A stretch of 64,000 nucleotides of DNA from Strigamia acuminata (taxonomy: Eukaryota > Arthropoda > Chilopoda > Geophilomorpha > Linotaeniidae): contig OX442315.1 of NCBI GenBank assembly GCA_949358305.1, forward strand, positions 25,942,427 through 26,006,426, read 5' to 3'. Both the position numbers and the translations under genes were made by a program. The notes below the pieces were generated by a model. It saw nothing but the letters and a program-made list of their open reading frames with translations, had not been told where the DNA came from and did no database searches. Shown here one piece after another: positions 11,271-23,990 of this stretch (its first letter is position 1; every line of letters begins with the position of its first letter).

Positions 11271-12834
11271 CTGTATTAAATAAAATAAAAAAAGAAAAGA
11301 ATTATTTAGCATTTGAAATTTAAAATTTTTTTTTTAAAAAAAGTGAAATTTTATACAGTTTATTTTCTCATCGCACATTAACTGCGCATACTCATTCCAT
11401 CACCTCACACCATCATTGAAACTTCAAATAAACACTTAACAAGAACAAACTTAAAAAAAGAAAAGGAAAAGTAAAACCAACCATAAAATACAATGTCAAC
11501 CGTATTTAGAACACAAAAGCACTCTCAGAAACAGTCAGACAAACTTGTATTCATTTGAAATTCTTCAATATATTTGGACCTGTCACAATAAACAACCACA
11601 ATGCACCAGTAATCCAATGGAATGACTAAAGATTCAAAAAAATTCACGTTAAATAATTATTTTTAAATATATTTCCGAAACGGTAAATTTAAAAAAGAAA
11701 ATATAAAATAAATATCCCTAAATAGTTTGCCCAATTTAATCAAATGTAAATAGGCACACAATTAAACATCCAGGGGCTGCAACTCTTTTTTTTTCCTCTT
11801 ACTTCAGTTACTTCTGAAATTTGTCCAGCCTTTCATTTAGCTTAGTAAAAAGATAAATGTATCTATGTTGGTGTATGTAGCCTGACAGAATGCACCACCA
11901 GCTTTTGCAACACTCAAAATAGCAACTTGCAATATTACACCCAGCGACGATTGGGAATAATTTTCTTTCTTTACGTTTGTTTATTTCCAGCAACCGGTGC
12001 TCAGCTCTGCTTCTTCTTCTTTTCTTTCGATCCCTTTCTTTTTATATTGCAGAGCACAATATCAGTTTGAAACGAAACAATGCAAGAGGAAACCCGATCG
12101 TCTGATTAAATTACCAGGTTTAAGGAGCGCTCTTGAAACTGATAAGATACGAGAATCCAAAAAAGGGCAGTTAAAATAAGGAAGGGAGTGTGCGGATTGA
12201 GACCCAAGTAACCCACCCTCCTCTGAACCTATATACTTGTGAAGTTAAAAATACACTAAACTTGTTTGTCTGTTTGGCTCAAGGCTCTGGTCAACAGGAT
12301 ACCCAATGACCATTTGCAATTTATCTCTTCAAAAATGTCTTCCTCACAATGAAATCACCAATTTAACCGTGGGCACATTTCAAAGGGGGGAACCCGTGGA
12401 ACAAAGCACGAGAGAGAGAGATTGGACCCCTAGCTTGAAGAAACACAACCAACTGAGGAATGAGTGATGGTGTTAAAGGAACTTTGTGGCATTTCTAATG
12501 CCATTTATAAACTTATTTGTTGTTCTGATATATCTAATAACAGTATCCCCAAGAGCGTAACTTCTTTTTTTTCGTGAGTAAATCAGGTATTAACTTTTGC
12601 CCTTAAATCTTGTTAAAACCATTTATCTTCTATTAAGTCGTGTGACACAATAGACTCCCGCAACTTTATTCATCTCTTTTTTTAATTTTGTTTTTTAAAA
12701 AATTTTAACGCAAGTCATCCTTCCTAATTGACACCTGTTTCATCCACCAAAAGTATTTGGAAGTTGCAACAGCATCTTTTGTCTGTACATTTCAAAGCAC
12801 AAACTATTTTCAATCCGACTTCGTACCAACGTCT

Positions 12835-12959
12835 TAATAATAATAATGATAATAATAATAATAATAACAATAATAATAATATTAAAATTGAGAATAACTG
12901 GTTATTATTACTATTACCTAAAATAATAATAATAATTATTATTATTATTATTATTATTA
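12835..12959. repeat. (AAT)n then (ATT)n inverted microsatellite
   Basis: A run of AAT units is followed, after about 50 less regular bases, by AAT then ATT units. The second block is self-complementary and could fold into a long A/T hairpin. Confidence 0.85.
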
Positions 12960-13739
12960 GCCATTGAAATTGGAAGAGATTTGAAATCGGAATTACTCCG
13001 GCAATTCGACTAATAGCTAAATCAAATTCAACAACTGTGAGATTCGTTTAAAAAATCAATATTTTGACTTGGTGGTTTGATTCTGGTGTTTTTGAATAAA
13101 ATTCCGATTTCCGATTCCTGTTTTTTACCGCTATCTCTATGTTCGGGCTATAGTCAAGGGAGTTTTTTATTTAACAAGGGACATTCCCCTCATGGATAGA
13201 GTGCTATTTGCAAGCGATGAGGCAAAACTTGGATTTTAGCTCTTTTCTATGCTCATGCATTTTTCATTCTCTTGGCATCGCTTTATCGGCTCAGCATTGC
13301 CGTAAAGTAGCAAAGAAAAGCATGTGGGGAAGCAAGAAAAAAAAATATACAAGTGTCAAATGGTTGAGAGTCTAACTTTGCAAGTAAACGAAACCACGTC
13401 ATTGCAAAATCATCACCAATCACTTTCCATTTACCCTCAAAAGAAGCAAAAGAAAACAAAAATAAAATACTCCACACATGCAAATCTATCACATCCCTTC
13501 AAAACTGCCTTCACTTACACACTTTTGCTACCGACAATCGAATACTAAATCCAATACAAATAATGCTAATAATAAAATTAACCCTTTGTTACTTTTAAAT
13601 CTAAAATTTAAGTAAAAATAATAAACTAACAAACAAATAACCACAAACAAACGAAAAGAAAATAAAAGAAAAGAAACTAAAATGATAAAAGTAATAAAAA
13701 AAATATAAAGAAAAAAGAAAAAACTTCTACTCGAATTAG

Positions 13740-14130
13740 AAGCGCTCGAATTGGATTTGGATATCAGACATCTCTTGCAACCCTTTCCCTTCCTTTCTGC
13801 AAATGAAGATTTTTATTCATCAGATAGCGAACGAAAAAGCACGTGCACCTGTTTGGCTGACGAAATAGTAGTGAGCATCTCTTAGCCTTTTCAGTTTATT
13901 TATCAATTGAGCGGCGTCCCATCGAGAGGAATCTTTGCCGACCCCCACCTCTGCTCCTAGCGCTCGATCTGATGCGACATCGACACGACTTTTCCATCGT
14001 CGTGTCAATTGCCGCTCCAGCAAGGACGCGCGCGTTCAAATATTTATCGCTCGTGCCCCTCTCCCCATCTGCCTCTGTTCAACCCCCACCATTACAACAG
14101 ACACGTGGACGACAGCGGGACATCTTAGGT
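13740..14130. promoter_or_regulatory. Candidate intronic regulatory island
   Basis: Mixed composition between A/T-rich flanks. It holds adjacent E-boxes (CACGTG and CACCTG around 13840-13852), a TTTATTTAT core and a perfect 8-base inverted repeat GACACGAC/GTCGTGTC at 13982-14006 with a 9-base loop. The enhancer reading is inference. Confidence 0.25.
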
Positions 14131-15699
14131 TAGAACCTTCTCTAATCTCTCTATCTCTGCATTTTTTTAAATGTCACTTCTACTCAAGAATTGCAGCCGC
14201 CGCCATAGGAAGAGATAGAAAAAATAATCAACTCGAAGGTTTAAGTTGCCTTGCATTTTTCAAAGAACAAAAACCTTTCAGAACGCAGCGAAATCGATTT
14301 TCACTCTTTTAGTGTAAAAACTTAAAAATAGTCGTATATGTTTTGCGCTTATTATTTTCAATGTTTGCATTTTTAACCGTTAGAGTACAGCACCGTGCTG
14401 CGCCAGAAAGAAGACTCACTCCAGCTTGTTTGTCCGGCAAGATGACGTAAAGATTTTTATTGCTCGGGCGTCTTTCATTCCCTTCATTACTCTTGCTGTT
14501 TCTCTTTCTTCTTCGACCATCAATTTGTCCCAAAACTTGCAACCCTCGCAAATGTAGAAAGTGAAGTAAAAATAAAAAGAAAATGTTGAAAGAGAGAAAA
14601 AAAAATTGTTTCTAATTTCAAATTGCCCGTAAGTCAGAGCATCAGAAAAAGTTGCACCGAGCATGTTGCTCATTATGTTTTTACAACTCCAAAAAATGGC
14701 CTAGTAAAAAATAAATAAAAATAAAAAACAATTTTTTTTTCTTTTTCGTTTTTTCTTCTATCTATCTTACTATCGAATCTCCCGACAAAGATGTTGGTGT
14801 AAGTTTCTTCACAGCTTTAAGACGGGTGCAGCTACGGACTGCTGATTTCTGATGTCCCATTACTGATCGGACATGACTAAGAATCTGCACGACATGAGAC
14901 CCCCATATGTGCACATCGAATTCCCCTACCGGACAAATACACCCCTCATTTTTACTAGAAAACTTTCTTGTGTCCTTTTTTCCTTCATTTTTTCCAGCTG
15001 GGGATAACGAAGTAGTTGGGGATAAGAGCGGTGGGAGGGAAACAAACTGGAGATGTAGGGGAAAGGACTTTTAAGTTTCTTGATTGTGTGCAGGCCTGTC
15101 TGTTTCACCCTCCTTTTTATGCTTTGAAGTCCTCTTCTGTCTCATCAGCCATCAACACCGTAAATGCAGCTCGAAAATTCCACATTTATCAGTTGCAAGT
15201 TCATTCCAAAAATATAGCAATAGACAAAACCCTTCCCAATTGTCTCTTAACCTATTCCTATTTTCATTTCCAGTCGGCGTATTTTTACGCAGCACACCAA
15301 CAACTTATGTCCATTCTAAATTAATCCCTCGGAATTCAATTTTTACGAAACAAGTTTTTTAGAATAAAAAAAAATTAATAAAATAATTAAAACATTAATA
15401 ATTTAAATTTTTTTCCCCGCTGAAGTATGTGATAGTGATACATAGATGCACGATTTGCGTCATTGAAGAAGAAGAAAAATTGTTATTCCCACAAGGTTAT
15501 TGCTATGCACATTCCTTGACGACTTGTTATCTTCAATTGGAAATGAGAAAACAATTACTGGCAGTAAAATGATCACTCCCCCAATGGAAAAATTTGTTCT
15601 CAGAAAACCCCCAAGAGTGAATCCATTCTTAATCCGCACCTTAAACCCATTTAAAGAAATAAAAGTATTTAGGTTACACAGCCAGTTGTTTTCGATTGG

Positions 15700-15960
15700 C
15701 TATTTCTGCCCTGGTTGATGACTCGTCTTTCTTCTCCATAATCCAACGCCATTTCTATTGCTAACAAGCATCCCTGCGCTTCCCCCGCTGCTAATCCTGT
15801 CTGCGGCCCCCTGTTCAGCCTAATTGTCCTGACAGGGGCCAGCGCTGGACATTGGACAGTGGCAGCAATAGGCCGGCCAGAAGGCACTCCCATTGCGGCC
15901 CGCCCCCACCACAAAGGAGGAGGGAGCAGCAATCTTCAAATCAGATCTGCATCGGGCAAA
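15700..15960. promoter_or_regulatory. GC-rich intronic island with hairpin
   Basis: A GC-rich patch in an AT-rich intron. It contains an imperfect inverted repeat at 15805-15840: GGCCCCCTGTTCAG against CTGACAGGGGCC, 12 pairs with two bulges around a 10-base loop. No coding family was recognised in any frame. Confidence 0.3.
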
Positions 15961-17343
15961 AAGTAGGGGGGAGACGACACACAAAATGGTTGCTCATCAT
16001 AAAAAGTAAACTTTTAAAGGATAAACGTCAAGCTGACTGATGATCACACTGCTCGTTCCTACTTTTCAGTGACCAAGAAGCGGAAAGATAAAGCAAAGTA
16101 GATACTGTTGCTACATTCTGCTAATCTCTTGTTTAAGAAAGGATCACACTTATTCTTATACACAATAAACTTTGTTCTTAACATCTGTAGCCACCAAAAT
16201 CCTCAACTCCCGAGTCCCACCATTCCATAAGTTCTAATTAGATCGTTCGATACGATGTTAATTTGTATTTCTAACCCCACGGCCCCTTAACTGGTGGTTC
16301 TTGTCAAATTTCAGTCAAAAACCAACTGCTAACTTGTAAAAAAAAATGTTATGGAATGTCTTTTACACATTCAGGGAGGGCAACACATTCCGATGGCAGA
16401 TCGCATTTTAGCAACGAATATAAACGACACACAAGAGATGAAAAAAAAGTGTGCAAATGAGGGCAAGGGGTGACATGCAGTCTAAATCATCTCTCTTTTA
16501 CGAGAAGGAAAGGAAGGGAAAGGGTGAGGGAGTAATTTCTGCTTTTTACCCCTCTCAACCCTCAATCCCTTGTGTGCCAATGGTTTACTCTATATCAACC
16601 CATACATGGAAACTTGGATACATAACTACAGAACTACAGAAATACATACACAGTCTAGCAATCATCAATTCTGTTTCATATCTTTTGCCGCCATGCTGAC
16701 TGCCATCTGGGATTCAATATTAACCTTATGCTGACAGAAAATCCCACCCCTCTGCTACATCACACATCCCAACATTGAATGAGCAATGCTTTGCTTATCA
16801 GTTCATAACCCCCATCGCGACAATTCCTTCCTTTCTTTGTGTTTCTTTTTGCTTCGCCAAAATCAAAACAAAAGAATGAGAAATAGGTGCCTTCTCCTTC
16901 GGGAAAATAACCCTGGGTGGGTGTTTTAATCAGCCCCTGGGATTTCTCACGCTTGTTTCACACTCTTTTCCTTTTATTTTACCCTGCCGTATGTGTTTAA
17001 CCCCCTTTTCTTTGTATTATCCCCAAGAGACAATCGCATAAAAAAAATGTGTTTGAATATTCCACCAAATAAATATTTTCATATCGTGTTTGACAAGCGC
17101 TAATGTATTTTCACTTAAAATTGCCTAAAATAACATGAAACATATGTTCATGTTCAAATTCATCGTTTCTTTTTTTTCTGAGCCAAAAAATTAATGACAT
17201 TTTCAATTTTCAATTTTTAAAATTGTAAAATAAATATTTACGTTTGGTTCGATTTTATCTTTTTTCCCTTAAAAGTTAAGACTAATGGAAAGCAGACTCC
17301 TCGTATTTTAACCCCCATTCCTCCTCCTCTCTACCCCGGAAAT

Positions 17344-17384
17344 GCTCTCCAGCGCGTGCTTAGAAGGCACGTGCTGTTGAGGGC
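17344..17384. repeat. Small stem-loop in spalt intron
   Basis: AGCGCGTGC pairs with GCACGTGCT (one G:T) across a 7-base loop, and the stem continues outward as GCTCTC against GAGGGC after a small internal loop. That makes about 15 pairs over 41 bases, shorter than a usual microRNA precursor. Confidence 0.35.
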
Positions 17385-18820
17385 AGGAAAGGGCAAGGGG
17401 ACTGTGCCTCTGTTTCTCGTGGACTGTTGAAAGATTTATAAGTTCAAGAATTCAACCTGGTCAATTGACAAGCAACTAAAATAAAAAGTCGAGGGAAAAA
17501 ACCCCTCGAGTCCTCGTAATGCATCATTGCAGATGAAACTAAGAATGATGAAGAAAACGGTGCATAACCCCTGTGCTATGTCACTGCGGAGAATGTTATG
17601 CGCATGGCTAGAGTAGTTTCGAGTATGGATCCTGGTATAGACAAAATAGAAACCATGTGGTGAGGATATAAATCCACTGGTGACCAGCTGCTCCTAGCAC
17701 TAACTTAAAGGATGTATCACCAGCGAAACACGACTTCAATGATTTTTTTCCATCTTTTTTTTCCATTTTTTTTTTTTAGAAAATAAAATAATAAAAAAAA
17801 TACATACTTTTTTAGGAAGTTATTTTTACACACTTGAACAGTAGGTCTTTAACCTAGTTTGAGAAATTTTATAATTGTTTTGAACTTTAAAAAGGTGTGC
17901 GTGTGTAAAATGTGCGGTAGTCCAATTATATTGGCTGGATGTCTTGACCTTTTTCGAGGTTGAACTTTGACAGTGAAAACAGTAATCTCCAAATCTTTCT
18001 CCCCTCATCTGACGTATTTGTTGAAATGTTTCAATCAACACTTTTGATTAATTATACTTTAGATTTCATGTGAATGGCTCCTCTAATGTACCGAAATTTT
18101 TTTTCAAAAAAAAAATTATATATATATAAAAAAAAATCAATTTATCATTTCGAGCAGAAAATAATTGAATGAAAAATACTCATTTCCTTTACATTTCACT
18201 AAACCTTTTTGTCGCCGAAAGAGAATTGGTCAGCAGAATTATAAATGGATTAACGCTGAAGTTGAACATGGTCACTTAGGCCGCTACATCAAAAAAGGAC
18301 ATAAAAAAGCCAATCAAATTTCTCATTTTTGACACAAGATTAATAATACTTTTAACTGCCTTCACCTTTTGTGGACCTCTTTATGGACTAAGCTCGAAAT
18401 AAATATTTTTCAAAATCAATAACCCAAAAAAAAAAACAGAAAAGAAAAAAAAAAGTATATGAAAAAAAATGTGGTCGAGTCATAAAAGTTGGGAGCATAT
18501 TTTCAACGTCTCTTCTCTTAAAAGCTTTTGGTACCGCAACCAATATATTTTTGACACCAACCACCATAACTTGATCGGCATTTTATAAGAAAAAGAAGGG
18601 AAAAAAAGGGGTCTTGAATTCTCTAACTCCAGAACGCAGTCAGTGTGTGTGGCTTGCCAACACATTCAAATGGACAGAGTTATATGAGTGGGGGAAATGG
18701 GATGGCAAAACCAAATATGACAATATATTTTCTTTTCTTCCAGTCATTGTCACCACTTATGCCATGCTCCCTCTTTGATTTACAGTCACAGTTTTTTATA
18801 GTCTATTCTGGCAAAAAGGC

Positions 18821-18840
18821 AGAGAGAGAGAGAGAGAGAA
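18821..18840. repeat. (AG)10 microsatellite
   Basis: Ten AG units, followed by an A-rich run. Confidence 0.9.
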
Positions 18841-19009
18841 AAAAAAGTAAAATAAAAAAGTGACAGTTAGGACTTTTGGCAAAGAATATTTTTCAATGTA
18901 TTCCTATGCGAGTAATATTAATAACTCAGAGCTAAAACATATTTTTATAGATTTTACGGCTTATTTGTCATTTAGGTAATATAAAAATATCTCAATCTCG
19001 CAAGGTCAG

Positions 19010-20450
19010 TTGCGGACGAATAACTGCAGTCACACGTGACAATGTGTCTGAGAATTTTCTGACGGATTCCACACTCTATTCTATAGTTTCTGGACAGCAA
19101 GTCCATCGTTCTGTCCATCAGAACAAACTTTCTCCCCACGGATTGCTGACTCTCTCTCTCTGAGTCAAGAAGAGACAGTCTGAGATATTTTCGAGCTGGG
19201 TGATTGAATCCCTCTATCGGACTTGAGTTTGTGATAAGTTGACGTGTCCATTTCGGTTGGCATGGCTACGGAAAAGCGCTTTTGACTCGCGAATTGAAAA
19301 ATGTGCAGCCATATAACCATATAAGTTAAAGGCTGCTCGAGAGACTATTTCGCGCTGATCACCTACGCTTACTATCAATTTCTTGAAACCACGATAACAC
19401 CATATTCAAATTTGCGTCGCTTAAATTTATTGCTTACGACAGTGGGATTAACTCGCCGCTGATACAGCGCTCCCACTTGCGTAATAATCTCATTCTACGC
19501 TGTAATTACACCAAATAAGCACACGCACTTGACTCCGTGTAAATAGTCATTAATGCCCAGCTCTTTAAACGCGTGCTCAAAATTAATAACCTTACTGCTC
19601 CAATATTCTCGCCCGCCCCTACCGTATAATCATAACCAGTCTCGTTCCAAACTCGACGCTCAAACCACAGAGGAGAGGGAGGGGAGAGAAACAAAGGGGT
19701 TAGGAAGAGCGCGAGCCCCTGTCCAGTCGAGAGAGAATCTCGTCGAGGAGAGAAACTCGGTCCGATGCATGGGCGGCTCCCGTTTACGAAGCAAATGCAC
19801 ATACATCATCTCACCACAAAGATGTTTAAAGACCTAATTTACTGGCTTATGGCACGGAGCCCCTCGACAAACATGCAGAGAGGAAAAGGGTTGCACCGGA
19901 TCAACGCGAGGATTAATAATTGTTAATGATCTACTTTATGCGAACTTTACCATGGAATGTGTCGCGAGACGTTAGAAAATAACTTTTATTAATTTCTGCC
20001 GCACTCGCTAGCGTTAGGTAAGGCGTACACGTGATAATTAAGGCAAATGAATGGCCCCGACAAAGTGGCACTCTTCAGTGGCTGCAGTGAATAATGCAGA
20101 GCGTGTAACGCCAACATATACCACTCTTAAGCCGATGACATTTTATTACACCGCCCTGCACTTTTCCATGGGCCAATTATTCGTTATGGACTGACCACTC
20201 TGACGCTTGGCCACTTGCAGTGAAGCATGAAGTGCAGTCGCCTCGCTCTCATCATGACTTTTTCATGCAGCGCAATGAAGGGAGGGGGTTGACGGGGAGG
20301 TGGCTCATCTGGTAATGTAGTTATTAAGTTAATTACAGGTTAAATGAGCGACCTTGTTCTCTGCTGACGACAACCCATGCACGTGCCTGCATCCCCTCTT
20401 ATAGCGTTGTCCATTCAAGATATCGAGTGAGTAATGGATGGATGAACATA
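19010..20450. promoter_or_regulatory. Largest candidate enhancer island in spalt intron
   Basis: About 1.4 kb of mixed composition, free of A/T runs and without a long reading frame. It has many homeodomain-type cores (TAATTA, TTAATGA, TTTATTAC, ATTAATAATTG) mixed with CpG-containing words. Such dense complex noncoding DNA is typical of conserved developmental enhancers; conservation itself could not be tested here. Confidence 0.35.
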
Positions 20451-20932
20451 TGACTAAAGACCTTAGCTGAAAACACGTCCGTTTCAATTATCCAAAATTA
20501 AACCTTTTTGCCCCAACATCTCAACTTTGTTTTAATTCATTCTTTAAAAATACCTTTTTTAATGCTGAAAAAGCGATTTCCCCCTCGAATAATAAACTTT
20601 GAACACAATACAGCAATATAATGAGCAAATAAAACATTGCAACAAACTGAAAAAATAAATAAATTGCTCAAAAATAACTCGCACACGTAACCTTGACTAA
20701 TAAGGAAGGACGTTTATAACGGTCTCTTAACTCCTCAACACGATTCAATTAACTTAACTACGCGTTAAAATAATTTCTAAAAATTTTAGAAAATTCGCCC
20801 CTCTTTTATCCCCCACCCCCCCAAAAAAAACATTATAAAAATATCATCGATTAAAGTTCCAATTACTGCCATTGCCTACTCCACCTGGTTACCCTCCACG
20901 TTAGCTTAAACTCAACCCAAGCTCTTCCTCCG

Positions 20933-20946
20933 GTTGCCATGGTTAC
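20933..20946. promoter_or_regulatory. RFX X-box-like motif
   Basis: GTTGCCATGGTTAC fits the two-half-site X-box consensus (RYYNYY, short spacer, RRNRAC) in all positions except one, where T stands for a purine. RFX factors bind such sites upstream of ciliary and sensory-neuron genes. Function here is inferred. Confidence 0.35.
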
Positions 20947-23589
20947 TGTATCCCAGGTGCTCATCCAGATGACGGACTTTTTCCCCCCCTCTTAAGTGGG
21001 ATGGAGAGTTATCCCTCCCTCTCCTTTCCCGTTAAGCCTACTCCACAAAGTTCTCTTTTATCTACCACGATTTCATATTTGGCTTTCACACACACATACT
21101 GTGTTGTGTAGAGTGTGTGCTGCCCCCTTTCCCACCCTGGCCTTTTCAGTGTGGCCTCTCCATCTGTCATGGGAAGGTGATAGACTTCTCTCTCCGTATA
21201 GAAAGAGGATTTTGTCACTCCATGTAGCCTCTGGACAGATCAGTCTTCGTACAAAGGGCGGAAAAACCTCTTTTTATATGCGCCCACACCCGATTTGATT
21301 AATTGTTATTACGCCAGAACTACGTTAATTTGGGTGTCGGTGGTCACATGTTTAGAAACTTTGTGAACAAAGTTTCTCAAGAAGTCGCAAAACAAAGTTG
21401 CTTGATTAACAAAGGCCTTGCACAATTTTGTTATGAAATAATGTCGTTATATGATTGAATGCACTGTTTTGTGCGCGATAAATCAATTACTTCAAGCGGA
21501 AGAAAGAAGGGAAGAAGATGAGAGTCCACTGATTGTCCACACTTCTTGTTCGTGATACAATCAACGGACAAAATGATCAACATCCTATTAATTTAATTCT
21601 ACCTATCTCATTTAGAACTTTCCTTGACGATACATTTAGTAAATATTTAACAAAAAAATAAAACTTTTTTGTTTTTTTAGCCATTGTTTTGAAAATGAAA
21701 TTTCACTACTCGGAAGAAACGGCTGTTAAACATTTCTGCTCTTTTTTTTTCTTCCTAAATTCTCAAAATTACTTTTTGTTTCAATGCTAGCGGAATTCCT
21801 GAAAAGCAGTTGGCAAAAAAAGTTTTAAAAAATGGAAGTGACCTGGCACAATACTAAGGCACGTATAAGCAGCGAAACAAGTATTATTATAAAGAAAACG
21901 ATAGAGGGGAGGAAAAAAAAGTATTAAAAAAAAAATAAGAGTAACGGGTGTTGGTGTGTGCTTATGAGTTTGATGATTATGGTTGACTTTGTCTTTTACA
22001 AACCGCCAGACAGAAAACACTGAACCGTGAAAGAGACAAAGCATCTCACCACCCAAAAGCACTCAATTTTAGTTGAAATTCACAGTAGCTAACTCAAATA
22101 CAATTGCCACTGTACCTATGAATTAATACAAAACCCATAAAATGGAAGAAAACCAGACCACTCCAGTTTTGAAGCCATCAATTTTTATTTATTACATTCT
22201 AAAATTCTAACTTATATTTTTGCTATCAATCAAAATTAATAAATATATATTTCAAAAACGTAAAAAATTGTCATACTTTGAATATATTCATAAAATACTC
22301 AGTGTTTCTTAAAATTATTAAAAATTAAGTATAATATAAAAATATAAACATTTTTACTTTTGTTCGTTTTTCTTCATATAAAAAAAATGAAGAAATTGAT
22401 TGGTGGGGCATAAAAGGCAATCTCTCCCCCTCTCTTTTCTCTCCTTCTGAAACATTGATAGAATTGTCATCCCCTCAGATCACAGCAATAGATGATCTTT
22501 CTACGATCTACCAAATCAAAACGATATATTTTGGTGATGGTGGAAAAAGATAGGAAAGGAAAAAAGATAAATAGATATAACAAGTGGTGACAAGTGTTGA
22601 CAAAAATTCTATCCATTTCTATTTTTTTCACTTGATATTTAAAAAAAAATTAAAAAAAATATTTCTTTTACGTATAATATGAATACAAGTCTATTCTACA
22701 GTAGTGTAACTTTGTCTGTTAAAGCCTCAGGTGTTTCTTTCTTTCTTTCTTTCATTTTACAACGTTAACAAAACATGTTCATGAATATAGATTGATTTTC
22801 TCTTGTAGTAGGTATTAGTTAAGCAGAAATGCCACTCTCAGCTCCCCTCTGAAGAAAAGAAGTGAAGGGGTCCCGAGGGTAGGCAATTGTTATATGTAGA
22901 TTACTTCTAAGAAGAAACATTTTGATGCCAGAGATAAATTTTTATGCTCCTGATGCACCTATTTTTGTTTTCGTATAATTCCAAATGTAAACTCAGCCCT
23001 AATTTGTTTAGACAGGCCGAGACAGCTGCAAATTAAGTAAAAGAGACAAATTGAACCCTTAAAAATTGACTCAATTTTCGAGATAAAGAAGTGGGTGGGT
23101 ATAGGATAACGTTGCGTCACACCACAAAATAAGGGACGGATATTCCCTACTTAGATGCAGCTGCTATTTTTGTAAATGTGGGAAGTTTACTTTTCTCCCC
23201 TTATCCAGATCTGGTTTCAAATTTTTTGTCTGCTTGACAAAATGGTGCACAATAGCGCGAACGGGATAGAAAAATGGCTTCTAATATAACAACTGCATCC
23301 TAGATAGAGATAGAAGAGACCCTGAAATTACAGGAGCCACAGGGGTAATTCAACTCCCTCCCACTCCTGCGCAGTTTGACCTCAAGAGGTCACACCCCAC
23401 TCCTTTCCCTGTGCCTGGCAAACAGCATCAACCACCACCTGGTCCAATTTCAATTTAAAATTCTTTTCATCAACTGCCTTCCCTCTATATACTCTCGTCT
23501 CCTTCTATTCCGTGTATGTATATAAAACCATACAAGAATGAAAAAAATCTCTTCAAACCTCGCTTTTCAATGCGTCATATCACGTTTCG

Positions 23590-23990
23590 AGTAATGAATG
23601 GCATCAACCTCTCTACAGCAACAAATATTTAGATATCGATATAGTTCATAATCGATAATCGATCTGGCCAAGCAAAATATGCACAATTTTAAATTTTTAA
23701 GATATATATTTTTGTAAAGAAAAATCACGCGTTTATCGCACTTAATTATCGTCTAAGTGAGCGTTTTCCGTCATTGTGCTCGAGTATCTTAAGGTATTTC
23801 GTTGTGACGAGTTTTTTTTTGACCGCACATTGGGTCATTGTAGCAGACGTTGAAAAGCAGTGTAGGGGGCGATGACAACTTCTAGTTCTACAGAGCTAAA
23901 GCACTTGGCTCGTCAGCGAGTGAGCAGAGGCGGCTCTCTTCTTTTCAAAAGCCTCGTTGCTTATGCATAGGACAAGACAGGTAAGTGGGC
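23590..23990. promoter_or_regulatory. Intronic island with ATCGAT cluster
   Basis: TATCGATA (a DREF-type element) at 23634-23641 is followed by ATCGATAATCGAT at 23651-23663, that is three ATCGAT cores in 30 bases. Then come TTTATCGCACTTAATTATC-like homeodomain words near 23730-23750. It could be an internal promoter or an enhancer. Confidence 0.3.

Noticed and set aside
11028-11312. 94-codon minus-strand frame with ATG start next to spalt
   Set aside because: It is out of frame with the zinc fingers and crosses the exon 2 acceptor; it is a shadow of spalt.
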